A stretch of DNA of 43,145 bases from RGIG1995 sp045587445 (GCA_045587445.1 JAZNCH010000016.1:1-43145); one strand, 5' to 3'. Positions 1 through 7,895 are shown, counted from the stretch's first letter. The notes: a model not told the origin generated them from the sequence alone. Numbers and translations are program-made.

Positions 1-53
1 GATTTTCCTACGTTTGGTCTTCCTACTATCGCAATAAAAGCTGTTCTCTTCAT
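1..53 (-). CDS. era: GTPase Era, N-terminal fragment cut by window edge
   Basis: Only the first 17 codons are in the window. They read from an ATG at 53 and give MKRTAFIAIVGRPNVGKS, which contains the G1 P-loop GRPNVGKS typical of Era. Era is an essential GTPase that binds the 3' end of 16S rRNA and assists 30S maturation. A Shine-Dalgarno (AGAGGT) lies about 5 bases upstream. The gene follows ybeY and phoH, an order widely conserved in Firmicutes, which supports Era over other P-loop GTPases such as Der that share the GRPNVGKS start. Confidence 0.85.
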   Translation of the reverse strand, partial: MKRTAFIAIVGRPNVGK

Positions 54-90
54 TTCTACCTCTTTTTTATATTTCTTCTTTTTTTCTCTA

Positions 91-191
91 TTGAGAGGGG
101 CAAAACCATCTCAAACGCCGAGCCGACAACGTCGGCAGGAGAAATAGGCAATCTTTGTACAAAGTTTAATATGTGTAATTGCCCCTCTCAA
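91..191. repeat. 101-bp element with perfect 13-bp terminal inverted repeats (MITE-like)
   Basis: TTGAGAGGGGCAA at 91-103 is matched exactly, in inverted orientation, by TTGCCCCTCTCAA at 179-191. Inside are two more palindromes: GCCGAC-AAC-GTCGGC at 122-136 and CTTTGTACAAAG at 154-165. The element contains no ORF and fills much of the 218-bp gap between ybeY and era. It could be a miniature inverted-repeat transposable element or a structured RNA in the operon transcript. No second copy is visible in this window. Confidence 0.6.
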
Positions 192-271
192 ACTCTCCCC
201 ACCTCCTTGGCTCTCCTTTATGTGAGTGAATAATAGTCTGATTTAGTTAAAAACTCCACCTAAAAAATAAT

Positions 272-712
272 TTATCTTATCTGTCCTATTTGTTTTAGTA
301 TTTCTTCTTGCTTTGCAAACATTTCTCTTTCGTCTTCTTCGCTTGTCTCGTGGTCATAGCCGAGAAGATGCAAACAAGAGTGTACACACAAAAATGATAT
401 TTCTCTCTCTATTGAGTGTCCGTACTCTTCCGCCTGTTCCTTTGCTTTTTCGAGCGATATAACTATATCTCCCAGCATATCGTCCTCGTCCATCGGAAAT
501 GACAATACGTCGGTCTCTCGGTCAATATCTCTGTACTCTTTGTTTAATTCTCTTATATTCTCGTTGTCTGTAAAGGTTACCGAAATCTCGCAGTCATTGT
601 CAAATCCCTCGTATTTCAACGTTCCCTCTACCGCTATCTTTACAAGCTCTTCATATTCGGGAATAAATTCAAGTTTTTCTTGCTCATTTTCTATATAATA
701 AGTTACTTTCAT
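272..712 (-). CDS. ybeY: Endoribonuclease YbeY (rRNA maturation factor)
   Basis: The protein has 146 residues, a normal length for the UPF0054/YbeY family. The zinc-binding signature H-x3-H-x5-H is present as HSCLHLLGYDH (His111, His115, His121). YbeY is a metal-dependent endoribonuclease acting in 16S rRNA 3'-end maturation and ribosome quality control. The gene begins 2 bases after the phoH stop codon, so the two are almost certainly co-transcribed and probably translationally coupled. Era, which acts on the same end of 16S rRNA, lies next downstream. Confidence 0.96.
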   Translation of the reverse strand: MKVTYYIENEQEKLEFIPEYEELVKIAVEGTLKYEGFDNDCEISVTFTDNENIRELNKEYRDIDRETDVLSFPMDEDDMLGDIVISLEKAKEQAEEYGHSIEREISFLCVHSCLHLLGYDHETSEEDEREMFAKQEEILKQIGQIR

Positions 713-714
713 AT

Positions 715-1734
715 TCAGTTAACCGTCCTTTTTATTATCTTCTGAGCCTTAGCCTTTTCCATATTCTCTTTTTCATATTTGTCGTAAGCGTTGATTATGC
801 GTTGTACGAGCTTGTGTCTTACAACGTCTCTTGATGAGAAGTTGTGGATATATATTCCCTCAACCTCTTTCAGTATATTCATCGCCTCAACAAGTCCACT
901 CTTCTTTCCAAAAGGTAGGTCGGTCTGTGTTATATCACCCGTTACGACAGCCTTCGTATTAAAACCAAGTCGTGTCAAAAACATCTTCATCTGCTCTGGA
1001 GTCGTGTTTTGTGCTTCGTCAAGTATTATAAACGAATCGTCAAGGGTTCTTCCTCGCATATACGCTAACGGTGCTATTTCAATTACGCCCTTTTCAAGAT
1101 TACGTAAATAGTTTTCTCCGCCCATCATCTCGTACATAGCGTCATATAGCGGTCTTAAATACGGGTCTATCTTATTCTGCAAGTCCCCTGGCAAATATCC
1201 TAACTTTTCACCCGCTTCTACTGCAGGTCGAGTCAATATAATTCGGCTGACTTCCTTATTTCGCAATGCGGTAACAGCCATAGCAACAGCCAAAAACGTC
1301 TTACCTGTTCCGGCAGGACCTATACCCATAACAACCATATTCTTTTTTATCGCATCAACATAGTGCTTCTGCCCTACCGTCTTCGCCTTAATAGGCTTGC
1401 CTCTCGAAGTTATGCAAATACAGTCGTCCCCATAATCTTCAAGCTCGTCTGCTCTACCGTCTTTTATCATACTGATAACGTAATCAACGTTTTGTTCACT
1501 TACGTTATCGTCAAGCACCGACAGCTTCTTCAAATAAGCCAAAGCCTCGTGTGCCTTCTCTACGTTTTCCTGCTCTCCCGATACAACTATTGCGTTTCCC
1601 GCCGTTCTCTCGGTATCTCTGTTTGTTATCCTAACGCCAAATGCATTCTCAATCATCTGTACGTTCGAATCAAAATTGCCAAATATTATTGAAGTTTGTT
1701 CAAACGTATCGGTCAGCAATACCTTTTCTGACAT
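715..1734 (-). CDS. phoH: PhoH-like ATPase
   Basis: PhoH/YbeZ-family P-loop NTPase. Residues about 30-70 look like a KH-type RNA-binding domain. The Walker A motif GPAGTGKT is at about 140-147 and the Walker B motif FIILDEAQN at about 236-244. The family is related to helicase-type ATPases and is genetically tied to YbeY in rRNA maturation. I place the start at the ATG at 1734 rather than the preceding TTG at 1737, because an AAAGGA ribosome-binding site is correctly spaced for the ATG; this gives 339 residues. It sits between yqfD and ybeY, the usual Firmicute arrangement. Confidence 0.95.
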   Translation of the reverse strand: MSEKVLLTDTFEQTSIIFGNFDSNVQMIENAFGVRITNRDTERTAGNAIVVSGEQENVEKAHEALAYLKKLSVLDDNVSEQNVDYVISMIKDGRADELEDYGDDCICITSRGKPIKAKTVGQKHYVDAIKKNMVVMGIGPAGTGKTFLAVAMAVTALRNKEVSRIILTRPAVEAGEKLGYLPGDLQNKIDPYLRPLYDAMYEMMGGENYLRNLEKGVIEIAPLAYMRGRTLDDSFIILDEAQNTTPEQMKMFLTRLGFNTKAVVTGDITQTDLPFGKKSGLVEAMNILKEVEGIYIHNFSSRDVVRHKLVQRIINAYDKYEKENMEKAKAQKIIKRTVN

Positions 1735-1771
1735 CAATTTTTTTCCTTTCGTTTTCTACGGATTTATATTT

Positions 1772-2956
1772 TTACGAATCGTTTTTCTCTGTCTTTATCT
1801 CTTTTTCAAGGGCTATATCCGTTATGCAATAAATCTTGCAAGTAAGCTTGTATCCATCTTCCGTTACATTCTCTTCAACAGTTCTTTCAAGTACGTCCGA
1901 ATTCTTTAGTTCCTCAGCAAGTATTTTGCTTAACTGTAATTCAGCCTCTTTTTTTGCACTGTCTTCGTCTAAAGCTATTGTTTCTTCCGTATATTCAACC
2001 CGACTCGTCTTTGTCAGCACAAACGGAAGCCTTACTCTGTCAAACAGTACAAGCCTTTCTCGGTCAACTGTCTCGTCGTACTTTTCAAAACTGTCCTTTA
2101 TGTTTGAATAAAGCTTTATATCTTTACCGAAAAAGTTAATAACATTCTTCGTTTGACGGTTGTTTGTATATGTCTTAACGGTCTTTTCAAAAGGAACGTA
2201 CACCTCAAAATCACGCGTTACGTAAGCGTAAACGCATCCTGTTGACCGAACTATATCAAAACCGTAAGCCTTTTCAAAAAAACCGCTTACAAGCAAGTCC
2301 CCCTCTTTAACAACCGACTCTTTTTCAACAACAGTCTTTCCGGAGTATACGGTCATACTTTCAATTTGTCCACTGTATTTCGCAACAAGATTTGATGCTG
2401 AATAACCTTCCTCATCATTCCGCTTCTTACGTTCGCGAAGTTCAACCTTTGCCGTCGTACCCTCCATATTTACCGATATAAATGAAAAATCCTCCGTCCT
2501 CTGCAAAAAACTGTTGCATAGGCTGTAATAGTCAACGTTTGGTATATACGTTCCGACACCGAACCCAATATCCAAAAGCTGTTTTTCAACCGTACTGTCG
2601 GATATATCTTCATTACCAGAAAAGGTTATCTGCCAAACGTAATTTTTTGACATCCATAAAAGAGTACAAAAAATTACAGCACCCACAAGCACACCGTATC
2701 TTTTTTTATAGCGCATCAGAAAAAATGGCAATCCTTCCCCTCTTATACTATAAACTTTTATGCCCGATTTGTCAAGCAAACTTCTCACTTTCTTGTATTT
2801 TGAAAGCCTTATGAAAAAAGAAAATTTTTCCTCTTCTTTTTTTATTTTTTTTGCCAATACCCCATTGCGATGAAGCTCGTTTATACACCTCTCGGTATCG
2901 GCATTATTACATTCAAAATTTACACCGCCAAACACATAATCAAGAAGTCTTTTCAT
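1772..2956 (-). CDS. yqfD: Sporulation protein YqfD
   Basis: Membrane-anchored sporulation protein of about 394 residues. One transmembrane helix lies near residues 85-105 (VLVGAVIFCTLLWM). It is followed by a large, presumably extracytoplasmic domain with the family's FSGNEDISDSTVEKQL-type segment. The true start is the ATG at 2956 (MKRLLDYVFGG), which has GGAGG five bases upstream; the longer open frame to 2974 lacks a ribosome-binding site. YqfD is needed for normal sporulation in Bacillus, but its biochemical role is unknown. The start overlaps the end of yqfC, indicating coupled expression. Confidence 0.93.
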   Translation of the reverse strand: MKRLLDYVFGGVNFECNNADTERCINELHRNGVLAKKIKKEEEKFSFFIRLSKYKKVRSLLDKSGIKVYSIRGEGLPFFLMRYKKRYGVLVGAVIFCTLLWMSKNYVWQITFSGNEDISDSTVEKQLLDIGFGVGTYIPNVDYYSLCNSFLQRTEDFSFISVNMEGTTAKVELRERKKRNDEEGYSASNLVAKYSGQIESMTVYSGKTVVEKESVVKEGDLLVSGFFEKAYGFDIVRSTGCVYAYVTRDFEVYVPFEKTVKTYTNNRQTKNVINFFGKDIKLYSNIKDSFEKYDETVDRERLVLFDRVRLPFVLTKTSRVEYTEETIALDEDSAKKEAELQLSKILAEELKNSDVLERTVEENVTEDGYKLTCKIYCITDIALEKEIKTEKNDS

Positions 2957-3236
2957 TATACCCTCCAAACACAACCTCGTCTATATTGCCCGAAATACAC
3001 AGCGTCGCGTGATAATAGTTTTTTAAAGTCAAATTTTGCCCTATTATCTGCACGTAATCTCCGCATACTTCAAGTACTATATGTTCATTTTCGTATTTTT
3101 TGATACTCAAAACGCCGTCGACTGTTATCTCTCGTCTGCCTGAAAGAGTTGCGGAAAATTCGTGGCACATTTCGTTTAACGGCAACTCTGTTATTTCCGA
3201 CAGAGCTGATATAATTCGGTAAATACCCCTTTTCAA
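2940..3236 (-). CDS. yqfC: Sporulation protein YqfC
   Basis: Small soluble protein of 98 residues belonging to the YqfC/YabP family, found only in spore formers. The best start is the TTG at 3236, with GGGGG seven bases upstream; another in-frame TTG at 3272 has no ribosome-binding site. The family-typical beta-rich core (ITVDGVLSIKKYENEHIVLEVCG, IIGQNLTLKNY) is clear. The 3' end overlaps yqfD by 17 bases. The gene heads the yqfC-yqfD-phoH-ybeY-era operon and is divergent from the ylbJ-like gene, with only 64 bases between the two start codons. Confidence 0.92.
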   Translation of the reverse strand: MKRGIYRIISALSEITELPLNEMCHEFSATLSGRREITVDGVLSIKKYENEHIVLEVCGDYVQIIGQNLTLKNYYHATLCISGNIDEVVFGGYNEKTS

Positions 3237-3300
3237 GTATATTCCCCCATTTTCTCTAATAATATTAATCAAGACATCTTATGCGGAGGTATAACTTTAA

Positions 3301-4248
3301 ATGACTAAGACAAAAGGTATAGCCTTGTTCAACGTTTTTTCGTTTTTGACCGTATTTCTTTTCTTCTTTCTGCTGAAATCGCCTGTACAAGCTGCTCTAT
3401 CGGTAAACGAGGGGATTTCTATCTGCCTAACAAAAGCAATCCCCGCGCTCTTCCCCTTTCTTGTCCTTAACGACCTTATGCTCTCGTGGGGAGTGGCTGA
3501 TAATTTTGGAAAAATATTCGGCACACCCTTTTGCAAAGCCTTTAAAATAAAAAAACAAAGCTTTGCAGCCTTTTTGTCGGGGTGCCTTTTCGGGTTCCCC
3601 TTGGGTACAAAAACGGCAGTATCTCTCTACGAAAAAAATATTATATCAAAGCAAGAAGCAGAAAAGCTTATTTGTTTTTGCTCAAATACAGGTCCTGCTT
3701 TTATCGTCGGTATCGTCGGCACCGCCCTTTGCAGTAAAAAAATCGCTTTTGTTATCTATTTCAGCCAAATTCTTTCGGCTATAATTATAGGACTGATCTT
3801 GCGAAAAGAGGATACATTTCAAGAAAATGTTTTATATGATACTCAAATTCGCTTTTCTCTGTCGGATATACCTAAAGCTATTTCAAACAGCATAATGCCC
3901 ATGCTCAACATCTGTGCCTTTATATGTTTTTTTTCATGTGTTTCGGGCTCAGTAGAAAATATACTTACGGCTTTGGGCGCAAACGAATATATTTCCGTAT
4001 TTTTTATCGGTCTTTTTGAAATTACAAAAGGTATATCTCTTCTTGAAAACTATAGCACAAACTTCGCATCGGTTTTCTGTTCGGCATTTCTCATTGGCTG
4101 GTCGGGGCTGTCGGTTATACTGCAAAGTATTAGTATTACCTCTAAATTTGGTTTAAGTTGCAAAAAATTTGTAATTTCAAAAGCTTTGCAAGGTCTTATT
4201 TGCGCTATTATTTGCATTATTATTTGCAAAATCTTCAAATTGTATTGA
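3301..4248 (+). CDS. ylbJ: YlbJ-like sporulation integral membrane protein
   Basis: Polytopic membrane protein of 315 residues with roughly eight hydrophobic helices and a nucleoside-recognition (Gate) type domain. The segment GFPLGTKTAVSLYEKNIIS followed by FCSNTGPAFIVGIVGTAL matches the signature region of YlbJ, a membrane protein required for spore cortex formation in Bacillus. GGAGGT lies 10 bases before the ATG. It is divergent from yqfC-yqfD, which groups two mother-cell sporulation functions at one control region. The substrate is unknown. It could instead be a Gate-domain paralog such as SpmA/SpmB-like proteins, but length and motif favour YlbJ. Confidence 0.8.
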   Translation: MTKTKGIALFNVFSFLTVFLFFFLLKSPVQAALSVNEGISICLTKAIPALFPFLVLNDLMLSWGVADNFGKIFGTPFCKAFKIKKQSFAAFLSGCLFGFPLGTKTAVSLYEKNIISKQEAEKLICFCSNTGPAFIVGIVGTALCSKKIAFVIYFSQILSAIIIGLILRKEDTFQENVLYDTQIRFSLSDIPKAISNSIMPMLNICAFICFFSCVSGSVENILTALGANEYISVFFIGLFEITKGISLLENYSTNFASVFCSAFLIGWSGLSVILQSISITSKFGLSCKKFVISKALQGLICAIICIIICKIFKLY

Positions 4249-4273
4249 AATGTAAGCGTTTTTCGTTTATAAT
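4245..4273 (+). promoter_or_regulatory. Sigma-A promoter for the Cys4 small protein
   Basis: TTGAAA at 4245-4250 and TATAAT at 4268-4273 are separated by exactly 17 bases, 35 bases before the ATG at 4308. The -35 box overlaps the end of the ylbJ-like gene. Confidence 0.75.
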
Positions 4274-4307
4274 GATAGTAATATAACGAATAAACGAGGT
4301 TTTTGTT

Positions 4308-4517
4308 ATGGCTAAACGTAAAGAATCAGACTATGTGAAAATGTGCCTTTTCTGCGAAAATGCAACAATCCTGAAAAGCGACACCAATTTACTTTGTAAA
4401 TATAAAGGCGTTGTCAGCGAGGACTTCGTTTGCCGTAAGTTCGTCTATGACCCACTAAAAAGAGAGCCTAAGTCTGCACCTAAGCTCCCTACTATCGATA
4501 AAGATGATTTACTATAA
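4308..4517 (+). CDS. Small four-cysteine protein, possible zinc-binding
   Basis: A 69-residue hydrophilic protein. It contains the pair CLFC near residues 13-16 and further cysteines near 30 and 42, a spacing compatible with one zinc site. The C-terminal 25 residues are proline- and lysine-rich and probably disordered. It has its own consensus promoter, a CGAGG ribosome-binding site and a strong terminator, so it is a real monocistronic gene and not a chance ORF. I do not recognise the family. A function as a small zinc-ribbon adaptor is possible but unsupported. Confidence 0.7.
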   Translation: MAKRKESDYVKMCLFCENATILKSDTNLLCKYKGVVSEDFVCRKFVYDPLKREPKSAPKLPTIDKDDLL

Positions 4518-4524
4518 TTTTTTT

Positions 4525-4551
4525 AAAAAAACCGACAACGTCGGTTTTTTT
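4525..4551 (+). terminator. Rho-independent terminator after the Cys4 gene
   Basis: A perfect 12-bp stem (AAAAAAACCGAC / GTCGGTTTTTTT) with an AAC loop ends in a T run. Its ACCGAC-AAC-GTCGGT core resembles the inner hairpin at 122-136. Confidence 0.9.
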
Positions 4552-4631
4552 ATTTGCATACTTCAAGCAAAAAGCTTACGGGGCGGAAGCCGTCGTTGCA
4601 AGATACCATAGCACTCATAATAAATAGAGGC

Positions 4632-4782
4632 ACAAACCAAAGTTTCGAGGTTCTTTGCCATGCTTTCCTTAAAAAAAGTAGGTCTGTACCAACAAAAGTG
4701 TGTGATACAGACCAAGAGATTCGAGGTTCTTTGCCTACTTTCTTCCTTAAAGAAAGTAGGGCTTTCCTTAAAAGAAAGTAAG
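4632..4782. repeat. Palindromic intergenic repeat, tandem copies abutting a stop codon
   Basis: Two copies of a roughly 50-bp unit (4632-4682 and 4711-4760) share TTCGAGGTTCTTTGCC and end in a palindrome that pairs CTTTCTT with AAGAAAG around a short loop, finishing AGTAGG. A third partial tail is at 4761-4782. Between the copies, GGTCTGTA (4681-4688) pairs with TACAGACC. The block ends at base 4782, directly against the stop codon of the sensor kinase at 4783. Related copies are at 7788-7842 and 40427-40664. Reading frames through these repeats are low-information and not genes. Confidence 0.85.
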
Positions 4783-6804
4783 TTATATATTTACGGTTAC
4801 TTTGAAGAGGTCGCCGTCTATTTGTATATCGAAGCTGCCGCCTTGAAGTTCTGTCAAGCTTTTCGCTATTGACAGCCCTAAACCGCTTCCCTCTGTATTT
4901 CTCGCCCTGTCTCCGCGCACAAATCTTTCTGTCAATTCATCGGGGGCAATATTTAACGGCTCTTTCGATATATTTCTGAATATTACCGATATTCCCTCGG
5001 CTTCTTTTGCCGCCGATATATATACTCGAGTATGGGGCTGTGCGTATTTGCAGATATTGTTCAGCAAATTGTCAAACACACGCCACATTCTTCGTCCATC
5101 TGCATCCGTAGTCAGCTCTTCTTCTCCAACATCAACAACCAAGGATAACTCTTTTTCGCTCATCTTCTCTTCATATTCAGCTACAGCCTGCGACAAAAGC
5201 ACTCCTATATCCGTCTTTTCAAGTTCTATTGATATATTACCTGTCGAGGCTTTTGAAGCTTCAACCAAATCTTCGGTTAATCTCTTTAGTCTGCTTGACT
5301 GTCTTTCAAGTACCTCTATATATTCTTCTGCATTTTCTCCTGTTAATCCCTCACGTTTTATTAAGTCAACGTAGTTTATTATTGACGTTAATGGAGTCTT
5401 TATATCGTGCGAAACGTTGGTTATAAGCTCGGCTTTCATTCGCTCGCTTTTTACGCTCTCGGCTACCGCAATCTTTAAACCGTCGCTTATGCCGTTTAAG
5501 TTCTCGCCGTGCTCCTTAAAATCCAATATCATAAACTGCGTATCGACCTTATGTTCGGTATCGCCGGCCGCTATTCTTTTTGCCGACGTCTGCAAACTTC
5601 TCATACACAAAGCAAAATACAGTATCAAGGGAACAATAAATATCTTCTCAAGGAACCACAAAAGAATATAATCTTCCATTCCCATTGCGATAAATATTAC
5701 TTCAACAAGCGCCAGCCCCAACACCGTCAAAACAGTCTTGGCTATTAAAGGAAGTCTTGTCAACACATACCAACACCCCTTAAAAAATGCTTTCAATATT
5801 TTAAATAGCCATTTAAAGCAAAAGTATATTACCGTATTCTTGTACCAACCGTCTTTCTTCACTCTTGCCGCAAAAGTCATACACAGTCCCACTGCCAGAG
5901 CCGCAAATAATATAATGCCTAACCCCAATAATACCAAAACATCTGTATCGGAATATGCATAATCAAATATTAGTTCTAAGGCAAAGCAAACAACTAAAAG
6001 ATTTACAAAACAGTATAAATCAAACGGTATCTTATTAAATTTGCAGATGTGTATTCCCTCAATGCCTTTTTTGTGTCCTGCACCGAGCATAAGAATAGTA
6101 AACAAGAATATACACAGCAACAATGCAACCACAGCATATACAAAAACAGCATCTTTCACTGCTATTCCTATATTAGCTAACTGCAAATTAAAGTATAAAC
6201 CGTCTTTTTTTATAGGTTCTCTCAATGCACCGAACGTAATGTCAATTTTTCTCTGCTCACCTGTTCTGTATATCAGCTTTAACAATACTTTGTTATCGCT
6301 CATATCTTTCAGGTCTGTAGAAACAACGAGCCTTCCCTCGTTCTCAAAATCAGCTATATACGAATCAACGTCTGAATAACCGGACAACGTAACGTAATGT
6401 GTATTCACTGAGCTTCCGTCGGATACGAAACAGTTAATTACAGTATGATAAGTTTTATACAACTCGTCTGTTTCTGCTAAATTTGAACCCTGTATATTTC
6501 CCTCGCTGTCTATAGCCTTATATCTGAAGTTAGTGTATTCAGGGGATAAATGTCCTTCGTATACATAAGTATCATACCCGTTAAACTTATCATTCAAATA
6601 ATCTTCAGCCATAGATATGCCTTTATAACTGTATACGTAAGATTCGTATATCTCATCTGTTAATCTTGTGCCGCCGTCGATATATACGTCATATGATACA
6701 AGCAAACATATTCCAACCACCGAAACGTAAAGCGAAAAGATTAAAACTACAAGCAATATAAACGATATAATCTTTACTGCTAAATTCTGTGTAAACCCCT
6801 TCAT
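4783..6804 (-). CDS. Sensor histidine kinase
   Basis: Membrane histidine kinase of 673 residues. An N-terminal helix (about 10-36) is followed by a roughly 180-residue extracytoplasmic domain. Five or more membrane helices follow between about 218 and 400, then a HAMP-like linker. The phosphoacceptor box TNVSHDIKTPL places His466, and the ATP-binding G box reads GSGLGLSIAK near 645. The gene overlaps the response regulator by 4 bases, so the two form one translationally coupled two-component system. The long polytopic middle section is more elaborate than in a classical EnvZ-type kinase. The stimulus is not evident and no adjacent ABC exporter suggests antibiotic sensing. Confidence 0.93.
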   Translation of the reverse strand: MKGFTQNLAVKIISFILLVVLIFSLYVSVVGICLLVSYDVYIDGGTRLTDEIYESYVYSYKGISMAEDYLNDKFNGYDTYVYEGHLSPEYTNFRYKAIDSEGNIQGSNLAETDELYKTYHTVINCFVSDGSSVNTHYVTLSGYSDVDSYIADFENEGRLVVSTDLKDMSDNKVLLKLIYRTGEQRKIDITFGALREPIKKDGLYFNLQLANIGIAVKDAVFVYAVVALLLCIFLFTILMLGAGHKKGIEGIHICKFNKIPFDLYCFVNLLVVCFALELIFDYAYSDTDVLVLLGLGIILFAALAVGLCMTFAARVKKDGWYKNTVIYFCFKWLFKILKAFFKGCWYVLTRLPLIAKTVLTVLGLALVEVIFIAMGMEDYILLWFLEKIFIVPLILYFALCMRSLQTSAKRIAAGDTEHKVDTQFMILDFKEHGENLNGISDGLKIAVAESVKSERMKAELITNVSHDIKTPLTSIINYVDLIKREGLTGENAEEYIEVLERQSSRLKRLTEDLVEASKASTGNISIELEKTDIGVLLSQAVAEYEEKMSEKELSLVVDVGEEELTTDADGRRMWRVFDNLLNNICKYAQPHTRVYISAAKEAEGISVIFRNISKEPLNIAPDELTERFVRGDRARNTEGSGLGLSIAKSLTELQGGSFDIQIDGDLFKVTVNI

Positions 6805-7496
6805 CTTTCTCTATCCTCCATCTTATACCCTTGTCCCCATACAACCTTTATATATCGCGGATTCTTGGGGTCTATCTCCGTCTTTTCCCTTAAATGCCTT
6901 ATGTGTACTGCTACGGCATTTTCGGCACCTATGGGTTCTTCTTTCCAAACTCTTCTGTATATCTCCTTTGGAGAATACACCTTTCCCTTATTCTGCATCA
7001 GAAACTTCAATATCTCAAATTCCCTCGGTGTCAAAGATACCTCTTCTCCGTCTACGGTTATTCTTTTTGCTCCGTCATCTAAATACAAGCCGCCTAAAGA
7101 TAAGTCAGTTTCCTTTACACTTCCTCCGCCTAAGGAAAAATATCTTCGTAAAGCCGATTTAACTCTTGCTATTACTTCAACGGGATTAAACGGTTTGGTT
7201 ATATAATCGTCAGCCCCAACGTTCAGTCCTAATATCTTGTCTGTATCCTCGGACTTGGCTGTTAAAAATATAATAGGTATATTTGATATTTCCCTTATTC
7301 TCGCCAATGCCTCTACTCCGTCAAGCTCGGGCATCATTATATCAAGCAGAACTAAATGTATGTCATTCGCTCTCACACACGCTACTGCCTCCCTGCCGTT
7401 ATAGCTTTCAAAACAATTGTAGCCTTCCGATGTCAGATATATTTTTAATGCGGATACAATATCCCTTTCATCGTCACATATAAGTACGTTGTACAT
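6801..7496 (-). CDS. OmpR/PhoB-family response regulator
   Basis: A 231-residue regulator. The receiver domain (1-120) has the acidic pocket DDE at 8-10, phosphoacceptor Asp52 in LLDIMMPELDG, and the conserved ADDYITKPF lysine. The C-terminal winged helix (about 130-227) contains LTPREFEILKFL and the recognition-helix stretch ENAVAVHIRHLREK. It overlaps the kinase gene by 4 bases. A sigma-A promoter with 11-bp-phased direct repeats lies upstream, suggesting autoregulation. The sequence resembles the VanR/RegX3-like group, but targets cannot be named. Confidence 0.95.
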   Translation of the reverse strand: MYNVLICDDERDIVSALKIYLTSEGYNCFESYNGREAVACVRANDIHLVLLDIMMPELDGVEALARIREISNIPIIFLTAKSEDTDKILGLNVGADDYITKPFNPVEVIARVKSALRRYFSLGGGSVKETDLSLGGLYLDDGAKRITVDGEEVSLTPREFEILKFLMQNKGKVYSPKEIYRRVWKEEPIGAENAVAVHIRHLREKTEIDPKNPRYIKVVWGQGYKMEDRER

Positions 7497-7531
7497 ATTT
7501 TCTTCCTCTTCTTTTGTTTTTATATGGCTTA

Positions 7532-7560
7532 ATTATAGCACTTTATATTTTAAGATACAA
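7532..7560 (-). promoter_or_regulatory. Sigma-A promoter of the two-component operon
   Basis: On the minus strand TTGTAT (7555-7560) and TATAAT (7532-7537) are 17 bases apart, 35 bases upstream of the regulator start codon. Confidence 0.75.
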
Positions 7561-7590
7561 TATGGAAACCCTTTAAGATTTTATTAAGAT
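7550..7590 (-). promoter_or_regulatory. Direct repeats, probable response-regulator binding site
   Basis: TTAAGAT on the plus strand (ATCTTAA on the minus strand) occurs three times, at 7550-7556, 7573-7579 and 7584-7590. The two upstream copies are 11 bases apart and the third is 23 bases further, overlapping the -35 region. OmpR/PhoB regulators bind direct repeats with 11-bp phasing, so autoregulation is likely. Confidence 0.55.
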
Positions 7591-7731
7591 AGTGTTTCCA
7601 CCTGTGCATAGAAAAAGATACCAAGATTTAAAGTTTTTTCTCTCCCTCCTTAGATGGAGGTTTGACAGATTTTATGCTCACTTTATGTAAATGTATAGTG
7701 GTAAGGTTTCTTAGCTTGCTTTTTTGAGAAA

Positions 7732-7783
7732 AGCCCTCTCAGTCGCCCTTCGGCGACAGCTCTCCCGTAGGGCGAGCCTTTGA
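7732..7783. repeat. REP-like palindromic repeat, family B
   Basis: This stretch begins AGCCCTCTCAGTCGCC and holds a hairpin pairing GTCGCC with GGCGAC. A second hairpin pairs CTCCCGTAGGGCGAG. The same design occurs at 40474-40525 with compensating changes in the stem. The rest of the 7591-7895 interval holds no gene. Confidence 0.8.
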
Positions 7784-7787
7784 ATGT

Positions 7788-7842
7788 GTACAAACCAAAG
7801 TTTCGAGGTTCTTTGCCTACTTTCTTCCTTAAAGAAAGTAGG
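7788..7842. repeat. Palindromic repeat, family A
   Basis: A 55-bp copy of the unit seen at 4632-4760 and 40427-40664: GTACAAACCAAAGTTTCGAGG followed by the CTTTCTT/AAGAAAG palindrome and AGTAGG. Here it directly follows a family B repeat, as it does near 40.5 kb, so A and B behave as one composite. Confidence 0.85.
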
Positions 7843-7855
7843 AGCAAAAAAATGG

Positions 7856-7881
7856 CTCCTTCATAAACTGTAGTGAAGGAG
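7856..7881 (+). promoter_or_regulatory. Hairpin covering the ribosome-binding site of the DUF3343 gene
   Basis: CTCCTTCA (7856-7863) pairs perfectly with TGAAGGAG (7874-7881), which contains the core of the AAGGAGG Shine-Dalgarno for the ATG at 7896. This could limit translation unless opened. The unusually long 13-base gap from AAGGAGG to the ATG is noted. Confidence 0.45.
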
Positions 7882-7895
7882 GTTTAAAATAAATA

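Noticed and set aside
3237..3300. Sigma-E promoters for the divergent yqfC and ylbJ-like genes
   Set aside because: ATATT-like -35 boxes exist on both strands, but the -10 boxes at the right distance match poorly.
4554..4872. Overlapping plus-strand frames such as one with repeated KKVGL and FEVLC motifs
   Set aside because: They run through the palindromic repeats and the antisense of the kinase gene; the similarity among them comes from the DNA repeats, not from a protein family.
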